In this document: piece after piece, positions 1 to 8,251 of the stretch
Layout of the letters: every line of letters begins with the position of its first letter
Position numbering within the stretch: position 1 is the first letter of the stretch
Origin: CAIMMJ01 sp037131955
Lineage (GTDB): Bacteria; Bacteroidota; Bacteroidia; UBA4408
Assembly (NCBI GenBank): GCA_037131955.1
Contig: JBAXQC010000003.1
Span: forward strand, 1 to 64,000
DNA length: 64,000 nt
Direction of reading: 5' to 3'
The notes under the pieces: model-generated
The model's database searches: none
Told to the model about the DNA's origin: nothing
The model's input: the letters and a program-made list of their open reading frames with translations, nothing else
Position numbers and translations under genes: made by a program

Positions 1-274
1 TTTTTAATTCTTCCGAAATTTCTTCATCTGCATCCAACGATAGAATAAAATTATTTTTTGCCAATGCATTTGCAAAGTTTTTTGTTTTTGAATATCCTTC
101 CCATTTTCTTTTTACAAATTTCACATCAAATTTTTTGCAAATTAATTCAGTGTTATCAGAAGAAAAAGAATCTAAAACTATTATTTCATCTGCAATATTT
201 CGCAAAGAAGTTAAACATCTTTCTATGTTTCTTTCTTCATTAAGCGTAATAATTATGGCAGATAACTTTATCAA
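1..274 (-). CDS. Glycosyltransferase family 2, N-terminal part (cut by window edge)
   Basis: About 91 N-terminal residues are visible. They begin with the GT-A nucleotide-sugar fold: strand LSAIIITLNEE, then NIERCL and DEIIVLDSFSSDNT, and the first metal-binding region LSLDADEEIS near residue 83. This opening is typical of WaaE/KdtX-like GT2 enzymes that add sugars to lipopolysaccharide core or other glycans at the inner face of the cytoplasmic membrane. The start is a TTG at 272-274, three codons after an in-frame TAA, and no ATG lies nearby. The acceptor and donor cannot be told because the C-terminal half is outside the window. The family is secure; the specific role is inference. Confidence 0.85.
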   Translation of the reverse strand, partial: MIKLSAIIITLNEERNIERCLTSLRNIADEIIVLDSFSSDNTELICKKFDVKFVKRKWEGYSKTKNFANALAKNNFILSLDADEEISEELK

Positions 275-290
275 TTTATTTTATTGAGTA

Positions 291-746
291 TTATTTTTTT
301 ACGTTTCTCATTTTATCTAGCAGTGCATTCATGGTTGCAGATTCTGTCTTTGTTAACCCTGTTATTCCAGCTTCCATTTCTAAAATCTTTGGATCTAAAT
401 TTTCTAAAAGTTTAAGACCTTTTTTTGTAATTTCTACTTGCACAAGTCTTTTATCAGAAGAATGTGTTTTTTTTGTGGCCAAGTTTTTAACAATCAATCT
501 ATCAACAATTCTGCTTGCATCGCTCATTTTATCTAACATTCTTTCTCTAATCTGATTTGTAGAAAGTGATTCTTTGCTGCCTCTTAATATTCTTAGGACA
601 TTATATTGCTGGGGTGTGAGCTCTGCATCATCAAAAAAATTTTTCATTTTCCTTTCAAGCCAATTACTTGTGTAGAGCATATTTATAATTAACTTCTGAG
701 TTTCACTTTTGAATTTTTTTTGATTTATTTCATCTTCTAATTTCAT
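291..746 (-). CDS. MarR family transcriptional regulator
   Basis: A 151-residue winged-helix repressor-type protein. The N-terminal dimerisation helix is followed by the DNA-binding domain: LTPQQYNVLRIL near residues 43-54, the recognition segment LDKMSDASRIVDRLIVKN, and a wing with the conserved SSDKRLVQVEITKKG. Length fits the family. It lies downstream of yceI on the same strand, but a strong terminator sits between them, so it may rely partly on read-through or on its own promoter. A 12-bp palindrome in the yceI promoter is a candidate operator. The ligand is unknown. In many Bacteroidota MarR and YceI genes are neighbours, which supports a regulatory link but does not prove it. Confidence 0.93.
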   Translation of the reverse strand: MKLEDEINQKKFKSETQKLIINMLYTSNWLERKMKNFFDDAELTPQQYNVLRILRGSKESLSTNQIRERMLDKMSDASRIVDRLIVKNLATKKTHSSDKRLVQVEITKKGLKLLENLDPKILEMEAGITGLTKTESATMNALLDKMRNVKK

Positions 747-760
747 CGCAGTATTTTCTT

Positions 761-801
761 AAAAGTAAAAAAATAAAAAAAGCGTAAGAAATTTCTTACG
801 C
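761..801 (-). terminator. Rho-independent terminator after yceI
   Basis: A perfect 20-bp palindrome at 782-801 (arm GCGTAAGAAA) is followed on the minus strand by a T-rich tract (positions 781 down to 761, interrupted by single A and C residues). It lies 25 bases past the yceI stop and upstream of the MarR gene, so it should separate the two transcripts at least partly. Confidence 0.85.
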
Positions 802-826
802 CTTAAAAATAGTTATTTTGTTCTTA

Positions 827-1414
827 TTATTTTTTTTGTGCAAATTCAAGATTTAGTTTAACCTCTACTTCGTCTCCAACTACTGCTCCTCCAGCTTCTG
901 TCATTGGATTCCAAGTTAATTTAAACTCTTTTCTGCTGATTTTTGATGTAGCTTTAAATCCTGCTTTTGTGTTGCCATACGGATCTTTCATTATTCCGCC
1001 AAAATACACATCAAATTTTACTCGTTTAGTAACATCTCTTATTGTTAAATCACCTTCTAGAGTATATTTCTTATCGGCAGTCTTTTTAAATGAAGTACTT
1101 TTGAAAGACATTTGAGGATATTTTTCTGCATTAAAAAAATCGTCTGCTTTTAAATGTTTGTCTCTCATTTCATTGTCTGTATTAACACTGTTTACATCAA
1201 CTGTAAAGTTAATTGCAGCCCCATCAAAATCTGCTTTGGTAGATTCAATGCTTCCATTGTAAGTTCTAAAACTTCCATCTACTTCGGAAACAACTAAGTG
1301 TGTTACTGTAAATTTTACATTAGAATGTGAATTGTCAACACTCCAAGAAGTGTTTTGAGCTGTTGCAAACATTGTAGCTACAAACATGCTACTTAAGATT
1401 ATTAGTTTTTTCAT
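827..1414 (-). CDS. YceI family periplasmic protein
   Basis: A 195-residue secreted protein with a cleavable signal peptide (MKKLIILSSMFVATMFATAQ). The mature part has the YceI lipocalin-like pattern: WSVDNSHSNVKFTVTHL at the start, then RDKHLKADDFFNAEKYPQMSFKS in the middle, a set of beta strands, and FKLTWN with an acidic loop near the end. Family members bind polyisoprenoid or amphiphilic ligands in the periplasm. Length is usual for the family. It has its own promoter (candidate -33/-7 boxes upstream, overlapped by a palindrome) and terminator, and precedes a MarR gene. The ligand here is unknown. Confidence 0.93.
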   Translation of the reverse strand: MKKLIILSSMFVATMFATAQNTSWSVDNSHSNVKFTVTHLVVSEVDGSFRTYNGSIESTKADFDGAAINFTVDVNSVNTDNEMRDKHLKADDFFNAEKYPQMSFKSTSFKKTADKKYTLEGDLTIRDVTKRVKFDVYFGGIMKDPYGNTKAGFKATSKISRKEFKLTWNPMTEAGGAVVGDEVEVKLNLEFAQKK

Positions 1415-1435
1415 AAAATTTATTTAGTTATTGTG

Positions 1436-1465
1436 CAAATAAAAGTAAAATAAACGATGTTGCAA
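1436..1465 (-). promoter_or_regulatory. Candidate yceI promoter
   Basis: On the minus strand TTG (1463-1465) lies 19 bases before TTTATTTG (1436-1443), one mismatch from the Bacteroidota -7 consensus TAnnTTTG. The spacing matches the known -33/-7 arrangement and the start codon follows 21 bases downstream. Confidence 0.45.
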
Positions 1466-1468
1466 CAT
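1457..1468. promoter_or_regulatory. 12-bp palindrome, candidate MarR operator
   Basis: ATGTTGCAACAT is a perfect inverted repeat that covers the putative -33 box of yceI. MarR-type dimers bind short palindromes, and the nearby MarR gene makes this a reasonable operator candidate. Its role is inference. Confidence 0.4.
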
Positions 1469-1542
1469 TAATAGGTTATAGTTTAGTTTAAATAATTGAT
1501 ATACAATTGTATTAAATTAGTTTTGTTTTTGCAAATCAAAGG

Positions 1543-1571
1543 TTTTGAAGATTAATTTATTGCTAATTTTG
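1543..1571 (+). promoter_or_regulatory. Candidate promoter of the flavin reductase gene
   Basis: TTTTG at 1543-1547 and an exact TAnnTTTG match (TAATTTTG, 1564-1571) are spaced 16 bases apart, 19 bases before the ATG at 1591. This follows the Bacteroidota sigma-A pattern, though the spacer is slightly short. Confidence 0.5.
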
Positions 1572-1590
1572 CAAACTAAAATAGTAAAGA

Positions 1591-2475
1591 ATGATCCAAA
1601 TTAATCCCAAAGAAATTTCATTAGGAAAGCTACAGCAGTGCTTAACTGCATTAGTAGCGCCAAGACCAATAGCGTTTGCCAGCACAATAGATAAAGCAGG
1701 AAATAATAATTTAAGTCCGTTCTCTTTCTTTAATATTTTTAGTAATAATCCACCAATGCTTGTATTTTCCCCTGCAAGAAGAGTAAGAGACAATACCACA
1801 AAACATTCTTATCAAAATGTGTTAGAAGTTCCTGAAGTAGTAATAAATATGGTTAATTATGAAATGGTTCAGCAGGCTTCTTTGGCCAGTACAGAATATC
1901 CAAAGGGTGTTGATGAATTTATTAAGTCAGGATTTACTGCAATAGATTCAATGTTGGTTAAGCCAAAAAGAGTAAAAGAATCGCCGGTGCAACTAGAATG
2001 TTTAGTAAAGAACGTTTTTGAACTTGGAAGCGAAGGGGGAGCTGGTATTTTGGTGATGGCTGAAATTGTAATGATTCACCTTTCAGAAAATGTGATGATT
2101 GGAGATAAAATTAGTCAGGATTTATTAAGACTTGTAGGAAGGCTTGGAGAAAATTGGTACTGCAAGGCATTTGGAGATTCACTTTTTGAAATAGAAAAAC
2201 CGCTAACAACCCTAGGAATTGGAGTTGATCAAATTCCCAATTCTATAAGAAATAGTAAAATTCTTACTGGAAATAATCTTGGACAATTAGGAAACATAGA
2301 GAAAATTCCCTCCATGGATGAGGCAGTTGAATTTACTGAATCAATAAAAATTAATGAACTTACAATTTCTCAAAGCCATGATAAAATTGAAATGATTCAT
2401 GAGTTGGCAAAAAAATACCTCGAAATGAATAAAGTAAAAGAAGCGTGGATGATTTTACTAAGTGTTGAAAAGTAA
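1591..2475 (+). CDS. Flavin reductase family protein (FMN-binding split barrel)
   Basis: A 294-residue cytoplasmic protein. The first 200 residues match the flavin reductase-like split-barrel domain: VAPRPIAFASTIDKAGNNNL near residues 22-41, FSFFNIFSNNPPML, then SPARRVRDNTTKHS, the segment that holds FMN phosphate in the family, and a second set of strands ending VGRLGENWYC. Members bind FMN and reduce it or other acceptors with NAD(P)H. The C-terminal 90 residues are helical and found in the longer Bacteroidota version. The gene stands alone after a clear promoter, with DUF3127 following 50 bases later. The physiological acceptor cannot be read from the sequence. Confidence 0.9.
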   Translation: MIQINPKEISLGKLQQCLTALVAPRPIAFASTIDKAGNNNLSPFSFFNIFSNNPPMLVFSPARRVRDNTTKHSYQNVLEVPEVVINMVNYEMVQQASLASTEYPKGVDEFIKSGFTAIDSMLVKPKRVKESPVQLECLVKNVFELGSEGGAGILVMAEIVMIHLSENVMIGDKISQDLLRLVGRLGENWYCKAFGDSLFEIEKPLTTLGIGVDQIPNSIRNSKILTGNNLGQLGNIEKIPSMDEAVEFTESIKINELTISQSHDKIEMIHELAKKYLEMNKVKEAWMILLSVEK

Positions 2476-2510
2476 ATTTTTATTAGCCTATAATTCTAAT
2501 TAATTTTGAA

Positions 2511-2518
2511 AAAAATAT
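2511..2518 (+). promoter_or_regulatory. Candidate -7 box for the DUF3127 gene
   Basis: TAATTTTG is an exact TAnnTTTG match 8 bases before the ATG at 2526. No good -33 TTG is seen, and the closeness would give an almost leaderless message. Confidence 0.3.
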
Positions 2519-2525
2519 AAGTATT

Positions 2526-2930
2526 ATGTTACAAATCACAGGAGTTATAAAAGTAAAGTTCAATGAACAAAAAGTAAGCGATAGCTTTAAAAAAAGAGAG
2601 TTTGTTATTACAGAAAACAGTAGTCAATATCCTCAACACATTAATTTTCAATTAACACAAGACAAATGTTCTTTAATTGATAATTTCAATGCTGGCGATA
2701 CTGTTAAAGTTTCATTTAATTTAAGAGGAAGAGAGTGGACAAACCCACAAGGAGAAGTAAAATATTTTAATTCTTTAGATGCTTGGAGGATAGAGAATGC
2801 CGACAGTAATCAAAATACAGCACAGTCTGCACCTCAATCTAATAGCTATCAGGCGCCTGTGCAAAATACACCTCCAGTAATTTCTTCATCGGTAAATTTA
2901 AATAGCCAAGAAGACGACCTGCCTTTTTAA
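2526..2930 (+). CDS. DUF3127 OB-fold protein with SSB-like acidic tail
   Basis: A 134-residue protein matching the DUF3127 family of Bacteroidota: GVIKVKFNEQKVSDSFKKRE near residues 5-24, QYPQHINFQLTQDKCSLID, and GREWTNPQGEVKYFNSLDAW near residues 75-94. This family has an OB-fold-like core. A Gln/Asn/Pro-rich linker of about 35 residues follows, and the protein ends in EDDLPF, nearly the acidic C-terminal tip of bacterial single-stranded DNA binding protein (DDDIPF) that recruits repair and replication proteins. The layout core-linker-tip is that of SSB, so a role at single-stranded DNA is plausible but inferred. A strong terminator follows. Confidence 0.88.
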   Translation: MLQITGVIKVKFNEQKVSDSFKKREFVITENSSQYPQHINFQLTQDKCSLIDNFNAGDTVKVSFNLRGREWTNPQGEVKYFNSLDAWRIENADSNQNTAQSAPQSNSYQAPVQNTPPVISSSVNLNSQEDDLPF

Positions 2931-2951
2931 AATAACAAAGTATAAAAATTT

Positions 2952-2979
2952 AAAACCGTGATTTTTTCACGGTTTTTTT
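2952..2979 (+). terminator. Rho-independent terminator after the DUF3127 gene
   Basis: Stem AAAACCGTGA (2952-2961) pairs with TCACGGTTTT (2967-2976) around a 5-base T loop and runs into a T tract to 2979. It lies 22 bases past the stop codon. Confidence 0.85.
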
Positions 2980-2993
2980 GTTTACCAATGTTC

Positions 2994-3317
2994 CTAATTT
3001 AACCTACTTAAAATCTGTTCGAGGCTTGTTTTAATTGCACTAAGCCTGTTAATCACATTATTATCAGTTGGTAGATTCGTGTTTCGTTTTAATTTTGCTT
3101 TAGCCCCATTTAAAGTATGTCCTTCTTTTTTAACCAGGCCAATAATTTCAATTATTATCGCAAGGTCTTTTTTTGAGTATTGCCTTATTCCCTTTGAATT
3201 TCTTTTTGGTTTTAATTGTGGAAATTGTTTTTCGTAGAATCTCAATGAAGAAAAAGGGATATTAAATTTCTCGGAGACTTCTTTAATTGAATAATATAAT
3301 TTTAAATCTTGTTCCAT
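2994..3317 (-). CDS. MerR family transcriptional regulator
   Basis: A 107-residue protein holding little more than the MerR winged helix: YYSIKEVSEKFNIPFSSLRFYEK at residues 8-30, the wing around RNSKGIRQYSKKDLAII, and a short C-terminal coiled coil (NNVINRLSAIKTSLEQIL) for dimerisation. There is no ligand-binding domain. This short form is widespread in Bacteroidota. It is the second gene of an operon with the phosphopantetheinyl transferase, 13 bases downstream. Targets are unknown. Confidence 0.92.
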   Translation of the reverse strand: MEQDLKLYYSIKEVSEKFNIPFSSLRFYEKQFPQLKPKRNSKGIRQYSKKDLAIIIEIIGLVKKEGHTLNGAKAKLKRNTNLPTDNNVINRLSAIKTSLEQILSRLN

Positions 3318-3330
3318 AAGTTATCTTATA

Positions 3331-3960
3331 TTATGCAATACATAAGTAATGGTTATCAATTTTAAAAATCTTTGTATTTACGTCCTCAGGCATAGAATTA
3401 ATTTTTACTGTTACAACTGCTTCCAAAAAATTATCTTTTTTGTTTAATGATTTTAAAACTATTTCTTGACTAAAAATTAAGTGTAAATGATGGAATTTTT
3501 TAAATATAGCTTCTTTAATTGTCCAGAGCAAGGTATAAAAACTTGATTCATCAATAAATGTATGTGCTAAAAAATTAAACTCTGAAGGATGAAAAAATTT
3601 TTTTGAAATTTTTTTTGCTTTAGAATTTATTTCCTCTATGTCTATTCCCACTTGAGTATTTTGGCTAACAACAGCACATGAATAGAAGTTTGTATGAGAA
3701 ACAGAAACATGTATATTTTCTTTAGTTATTATTGGTCCTTTTTCCTTCGAAAATATAAATTTAATATTTGGTAACAGTTCATTGAGCAATATCCTGCTGC
3801 TTAGCCATTGCAATTTTCTATTTTCTGCCCAACTATTTAGTTCATCAGGAATAAAAAATTTTTCCTTGCTTAAATTTTCCAATTCGTTAATGTTCTCCGT
3901 TATTTTCCATACCGCCACATTTTTGGAATCATCAATAAAATCAAAAATTACTAGCGGCAT
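3331..3960 (-). CDS. 4'-phosphopantetheinyl transferase superfamily protein
   Basis: A 209-residue Sfp-type enzyme that moves phosphopantetheine from coenzyme A to a serine of carrier proteins. Key motifs are present: VSVSHT at 85-90, GIDIEE at 105-110 with magnesium ligands Asp107 and Glu109, and WTIKEAIFK at 146-154 with the catalytic Glu150 and Lys154. Length is typical. The usual single acyl carrier protein synthase AcpS is not in this window, so this may be the cell's main carrier-protein activator or serve a special carrier. It is transcribed with a MerR gene and divergently from the S9 peptidase across only 46 bases. Confidence 0.92.
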   Translation of the reverse strand: MPLVIFDFIDDSKNVAVWKITENINELENLSKEKFFIPDELNSWAENRKLQWLSSRILLNELLPNIKFIFSKEKGPIITKENIHVSVSHTNFYSCAVVSQNTQVGIDIEEINSKAKKISKKFFHPSEFNFLAHTFIDESSFYTLLWTIKEAIFKKFHHLHLIFSQEIVLKSLNKKDNFLEAVVTVKINSMPEDVNTKIFKIDNHYLCIA

Positions 3961-4006
3961 TTTATTTAATTAAATGTTTACTTTAATTTAGTCCAAAATT
4001 ATAAAA

Positions 4007-6019
4007 ATGAAAATACAAAAAACTATTTATTCAATTTTGAGTCTTGCTTTTTTTACAACATTCTCTTTTGCTCAAAAAAAAATGAGTATTGATGATTTGT
4101 TAGAACTAAAAAGAATTGGCAATCCCGAAATTTCTCCCGATAAGAAATTTATTGTCTATGATGTAAATACTATCTCTGTGCAAGAAAACAAAGGAAACAA
4201 AAATATAGTAATTGGCAGTGTTGAAAATCATATAGCTAAAGAAATTGCCAATGGGGTTTATAATGAATTTGGAGCAAGGTTTATTGAAAATGGTGCAAAA
4301 ATAATTTATTTATCTACCGAAAAAAACGGTGTGCAATTGTTTACAATGAATACTGATGGCAGTAACAAGCAGCAAGTTTCTGACATTGAAAACGGAATAA
4401 ATGATTATTGTATTTCGGCAGATGGAAAAAGAATTGCCTTTACCTCTGATGTAAAAACAACAAAAAATGTTCATGATATTTATCCAGATTTACCTAAAAC
4501 TGATGCAAGAATAATTGATGATTTATTTTACAGAAATTGGGACAGTTGGGATGATTATTATAATTCGCATGTATTTATTGCAAGTTTTGAGAGTGGGAAA
4601 ATACTTAGTCCAAAAGATTTATGTGAGGGCGAAAAATTTGATTCAGAAGGAATATCTTTTTCTCCTGATGGAAACTATTTAGCATATCACAGCAAAAAGC
4701 AAGTTGGAAAGTCATTTGCCCTTTCAACAAATACAGATGTGTATTTGGTTGATTTAAGAACTTTTGAAACAAAGAATATTTCTGAAGGGAGAATGGGTTA
4801 TGATAAGGATGCAAAATTTTCTAAGGATGGAAAATCAATTGTATGGGGAAGTATGCCAACAGCAGGTTATGAATCTGATAGAGCAGCAGTTATTCTTTAT
4901 GATATTTCATCGTCTATCTCAAAAGAGTTATTTCCTAAATTTGAAGAAGGAGCAGAAAACATAACTTGTTCAAACGATGGGAAAACTATTTTCTATACTG
5001 CACCAGAAAATGGTACCGATCAAATTTTTAGGGGAGAGATTGCAACAGGAAAAGTTTCTAAAATTTCTAAAGAAGATGCAGATTATACCAACATCATTTC
5101 TTGTGGAGATTTTTTAATTGTAAACAAAATGAGTATTTCTAGACCGATTGATATTTATAAAATTGACTTAAAAACCAACGGTGAAACAAAAATAACTTCA
5201 CAAAATGATGAGTTGCTTTCGAAATTAAAAATGGGTAAAGTAGAAAAAAATTGGATAAGCACCAGCGATGGAAAAAAAGAATTGGTTTGGGTAATTTTTC
5301 CTTCTGATTTTGATGCTACCAAAAAATATCCAGCTTTGTTGTATTGTCAGGGTGGTCCTCAAAGTGCGGTTAGTCAATTTTTTTCTTACCGTTGGAATTT
5401 TCAATTAATGGCTGCAAATGATTATATTGTAGTTGCACCCAATAGGAGAGGGTTACCCGGTTTTGGGAGAAAATGGAACGATGACATTGCCCAAAATTGG
5501 GGTGGACAAGCTATTAATGACTATTATTCTGCTATTGATAGTATCTCAAAAAGAACATACATAGATAAAAATAAATTAGGTGCTGTAGGTGCAAGTTATG
5601 GAGGATACAGTGTTTATTTTATGGCAGGAAATCACAATAAACGATTTAAAACATTTATTGCTCATTGCGGATTGTTTAATTTAGAGAGCTGGTATACTAT
5701 GACGGATGAAATGTTTTTTTCTAATCATGACATTGGAAAGCCCTATTGGGAAAAAGAAAATGAATTAGGATTTATGAAAAACTCTCCACATAAATTTGTG
5801 AAAAATTGGGATACACCCATTTTAGTTATTCACAATGAAAAGGATTTTAGAGTTCCAATATCTGAGGGAATGCAAGCATTTGGTGTTGCACAACTAAAAA
5901 ATATTCCGAGTAGATTTTTGTATATTCCAGATGAAGGACACTGGGTTTTAAAACCACAAAATTCTATTTTATGGAATAGAGTGTACTTTGATTGGTTAAA
6001 TAGAACGTTAAAAAACTAA
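4007..6019 (+). CDS. S9 family serine peptidase (prolyl oligopeptidase type)
   Basis: A 670-residue exported peptidase. A signal peptide (to about residue 22, ending FSFAQ) is followed by a beta-propeller with PD40-like blades (SPDKKFIVYD, SADGKRIAFTSD, SPDGNYLAYHSK) and an alpha/beta hydrolase domain from about residue 410. The nucleophile is Ser530 in GASYGG, the acid Asp613 in NEKDFRVP and the histidine His645 in DEGHWV, so the triad is complete. Such enzymes cleave short peptides in the periplasm; the layout resembles dipeptidyl-peptidase 5. Its stop codon directly abuts the stop codon of the convergent LysE gene. Confidence 0.95.
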   Translation: MKIQKTIYSILSLAFFTTFSFAQKKMSIDDLLELKRIGNPEISPDKKFIVYDVNTISVQENKGNKNIVIGSVENHIAKEIANGVYNEFGARFIENGAKIIYLSTEKNGVQLFTMNTDGSNKQQVSDIENGINDYCISADGKRIAFTSDVKTTKNVHDIYPDLPKTDARIIDDLFYRNWDSWDDYYNSHVFIASFESGKILSPKDLCEGEKFDSEGISFSPDGNYLAYHSKKQVGKSFALSTNTDVYLVDLRTFETKNISEGRMGYDKDAKFSKDGKSIVWGSMPTAGYESDRAAVILYDISSSISKELFPKFEEGAENITCSNDGKTIFYTAPENGTDQIFRGEIATGKVSKISKEDADYTNIISCGDFLIVNKMSISRPIDIYKIDLKTNGETKITSQNDELLSKLKMGKVEKNWISTSDGKKELVWVIFPSDFDATKKYPALLYCQGGPQSAVSQFFSYRWNFQLMAANDYIVVAPNRRGLPGFGRKWNDDIAQNWGGQAINDYYSAIDSISKRTYIDKNKLGAVGASYGGYSVYFMAGNHNKRFKTFIAHCGLFNLESWYTMTDEMFFSNHDIGKPYWEKENELGFMKNSPHKFVKNWDTPILVIHNEKDFRVPISEGMQAFGVAQLKNIPSRFLYIPDEGHWVLKPQNSILWNRVYFDWLNRTLKN

Positions 6020-6637
6020 TTATTTTACAAAGTAAAAATCAATAATTAAATATACCCCAAATAGAAATATTCCAATTCCTGCAATCCTGGTAATTATACC
6101 AAGTGTATAGTCATTTATTTTTTCGTTGATGGCTTTTGCTGAATATGCTTTTAATAAATCTAAAGCAAAAACTGTTAGTAAGGTTGATAAAAAATATACA
6201 ATTATTTTACTGACGCTATTTGCAAATTGAGTTACTGCTAGTCCAACTGTGCCTATCCAAAAAAACAAAGCAGAAGGATTTGAAATATTAAAAAAAAATC
6301 CTTTTAAAATTAATTTTGTATTGGAAGACTTTATTAAGTCACTTTCAGAATTAATTTTTTTATGAGATAAAAAAGTGCTCACTCCAAACACCATTAAAAC
6401 AGCTGAACCAATAATTATAAAATAGCTTTTATAAAGTGGATTATTAAAAATACTAGCCATTCCAATGTAAGAAAGAAAAATGCAAAATGCATCGCTGCTG
6501 ATTATACCAAGTTCCATAATAAGTGCTGCTTTAAATCCATTTTTCATACTTGTTTTTATGAGCAAGAAAAACACAGGGCCAATAAGTGCACTTAAAATTA
6601 AACCAAGAACTATGCCTTGGGAAATGGCATGAATCAT
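6020..6637 (-). CDS. LysE family amino acid exporter
   Basis: A 205-residue inner membrane protein with six predicted transmembrane segments. The first helix region GLILSALIGPVFFLLIKTSMKNG (starting near residue 11) carries the LysE/RhtB signature around GP and is followed by an aspartate in ISSDAFCIFLS. Family members export amino acids or homoserine lactones by proton exchange. It follows the GH3-like gene by only 5 bases. The pairing with an amino acid conjugating type of enzyme is suggestive, but the substrate is not known. Confidence 0.9.
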   Translation of the reverse strand: MIHAISQGIVLGLILSALIGPVFFLLIKTSMKNGFKAALIMELGIISSDAFCIFLSYIGMASIFNNPLYKSYFIIIGSAVLMVFGVSTFLSHKKINSESDLIKSSNTKLILKGFFFNISNPSALFFWIGTVGLAVTQFANSVSKIIVYFLSTLLTVFALDLLKAYSAKAINEKINDYTLGIITRIAGIGIFLFGVYLIIDFYFVK

Positions 6638-6642
6638 TATAA

Positions 6643-8175
6643 TTATTTACTAATAAATTCTTCCCAATCTTTTAGTTGTTGTTCATTTAGAACTCTTGGA
6701 AATTTATTTTGTCCGCCTTCCTTACCTTTTAATTTTAGCCAATCAATAAATTTTGAACTATTAATTATTTTTACCTCAATATTTTTTAGTGCAGCAGCCC
6801 TTTCCACTTTATAATCGTCGTTAATCTCCATTAAATAATCGTCTATAACTTTTTTTGCTGTTTCATTTTCAAGTTTATGGTCTCCATTTATACCTAAATA
6901 CCAGTTGTGACCAAATAAGTTTTCATGTTTAACCCCGGAAACAGTAAATTCTGGAATTTCAATGTTAAAATCACTAGATAATTTTTCAATTGCAGAATTC
7001 ATATTATCTACGGATAAATGTTCGCCAACTAAACTCAAGAAATGTTTGGTTCTTCCGGTGATAATAATTTCGTTGTTTTCTTTTGACGTAAATTTTATGG
7101 TATCTCCAATTAAATAACGCCAAGCTCCTGCGTTGGTAGAAAGTAAAATTGCATACTCTTTTCCTTCTTCCACCTCTGCCAAACTTATAGCTTGAGCAGA
7201 AGATTTTATGGAGCCATCCGATTCAAAATTTTCTTCATTAAACGGAACAAATTCATAAAAAATGCCACTGTTTAAAGATAACATCATACCTTGAGCATTT
7301 GGACGATTGGTATAGGCAATAAAACCTTCTGAAGCCAAATAGTTTTCAATGTATATGATTTCCTTGCCCATCAATCTTTCAAATCCTTTTTTGTAAGGCG
7401 TAAAGGCAACACCTCCGTGTACAAAAATTTTAAGATTTGGCCATAAATCATGTATGGTATTTAGATTGTATTTTTCTAATATTCTCTCAATTATTATTTG
7501 AATCCATGCAGGAACACCTACTAAAATACTTATGTCCCATTGCGGTGCAGAATCCACAATCATTTGTATTTTTGTAGGCCAATCTCTTTCCTTGGCAATC
7601 TCTTTTCCAGGCTTATAAAAATATTGAAACCATGAAGGTATTTTGCTTGCAGTTATTCCACTTAAATCTCCTTCGTAATAATCTCCCATGTGCACTAAGT
7701 GTGTGCTTCCACCCACCATCAAATATCCTCTGTTTAAGCAGTCTTCGGGCAACTCATAATTAGACAAAGACAATATTTGTTTTATACTTGTTCTTTTGAT
7801 ACTTCTTATCATTTCTTTGGTAAGCGGAATGTGTTTGCTAGATGCCCCTGAAGTGCCACTGCTTAAAGCAAAATACTTTACTTTTCCAGGCCAACACACA
7901 TCACTTTCGTTTTGCAAACATTTAAACCACCATTCATCAAACATTTTATTGTAATCGTGTATTGGTATGCTATTTTGAAATGATTTTACGGGGTCTTTGG
8001 AAAAGAAAATATCGTCAAATTTATAGTGCTTACCAAACTCAGTGCTTCGTGCTATTCTTAGATGTTTAAGTAATTGTTTTTTCTGTGTTTTCTGACTATT
8101 CCTCAATATTTTAACTGCCGGAATGGATTTTTTTATGTCAACTACTTTTGATAAGATAGAACCTACCAATGCCAT
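6643..8175 (-). CDS. GH3 auxin-responsive promoter family protein (acyl-acid amido synthetase-like)
   Basis: A 510-residue member of the GH3/firefly-luciferase superfamily, whose plant relatives adenylate carboxylic acids and join them to amino acids. The ATP-binding P-loop-like motif ALSSGTSGASSKHIPL lies near residues 103-118. The second motif region YLASEGFIAY and the third (YLIGDTIKFTS, then TGRTKHFLSLVGEHLS) follow the family order. ATG at 8175 is chosen because the frame upstream offers only a TTG at 8214 and the family begins at this methionine. It is cotranscribed with a LysE exporter. The bacterial substrate is unknown. Confidence 0.9.
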   Translation of the reverse strand: MALVGSILSKVVDIKKSIPAVKILRNSQKTQKKQLLKHLRIARSTEFGKHYKFDDIFFSKDPVKSFQNSIPIHDYNKMFDEWWFKCLQNESDVCWPGKVKYFALSSGTSGASSKHIPLTKEMIRSIKRTSIKQILSLSNYELPEDCLNRGYLMVGGSTHLVHMGDYYEGDLSGITASKIPSWFQYFYKPGKEIAKERDWPTKIQMIVDSAPQWDISILVGVPAWIQIIIERILEKYNLNTIHDLWPNLKIFVHGGVAFTPYKKGFERLMGKEIIYIENYLASEGFIAYTNRPNAQGMMLSLNSGIFYEFVPFNEENFESDGSIKSSAQAISLAEVEEGKEYAILLSTNAGAWRYLIGDTIKFTSKENNEIIITGRTKHFLSLVGEHLSVDNMNSAIEKLSSDFNIEIPEFTVSGVKHENLFGHNWYLGINGDHKLENETAKKVIDDYLMEINDDYKVERAAALKNIEVKIINSSKFIDWLKLKGKEGGQNKFPRVLNEQQLKDWEEFISK

Positions 8176-8251
8176 ATTTTTTTTTTTATAGTTAATACAA
8201 AGATAACATTCCAATTTCGTTTAATGTAAAATCAGAAAAAATTAAGATCTT

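Noticed and set aside
8176..8214. Thirteen-residue extension of the GH3 protein from a TTG
   Set aside because: The family starts at the ATG at 8175 and the extension has no conserved residues.
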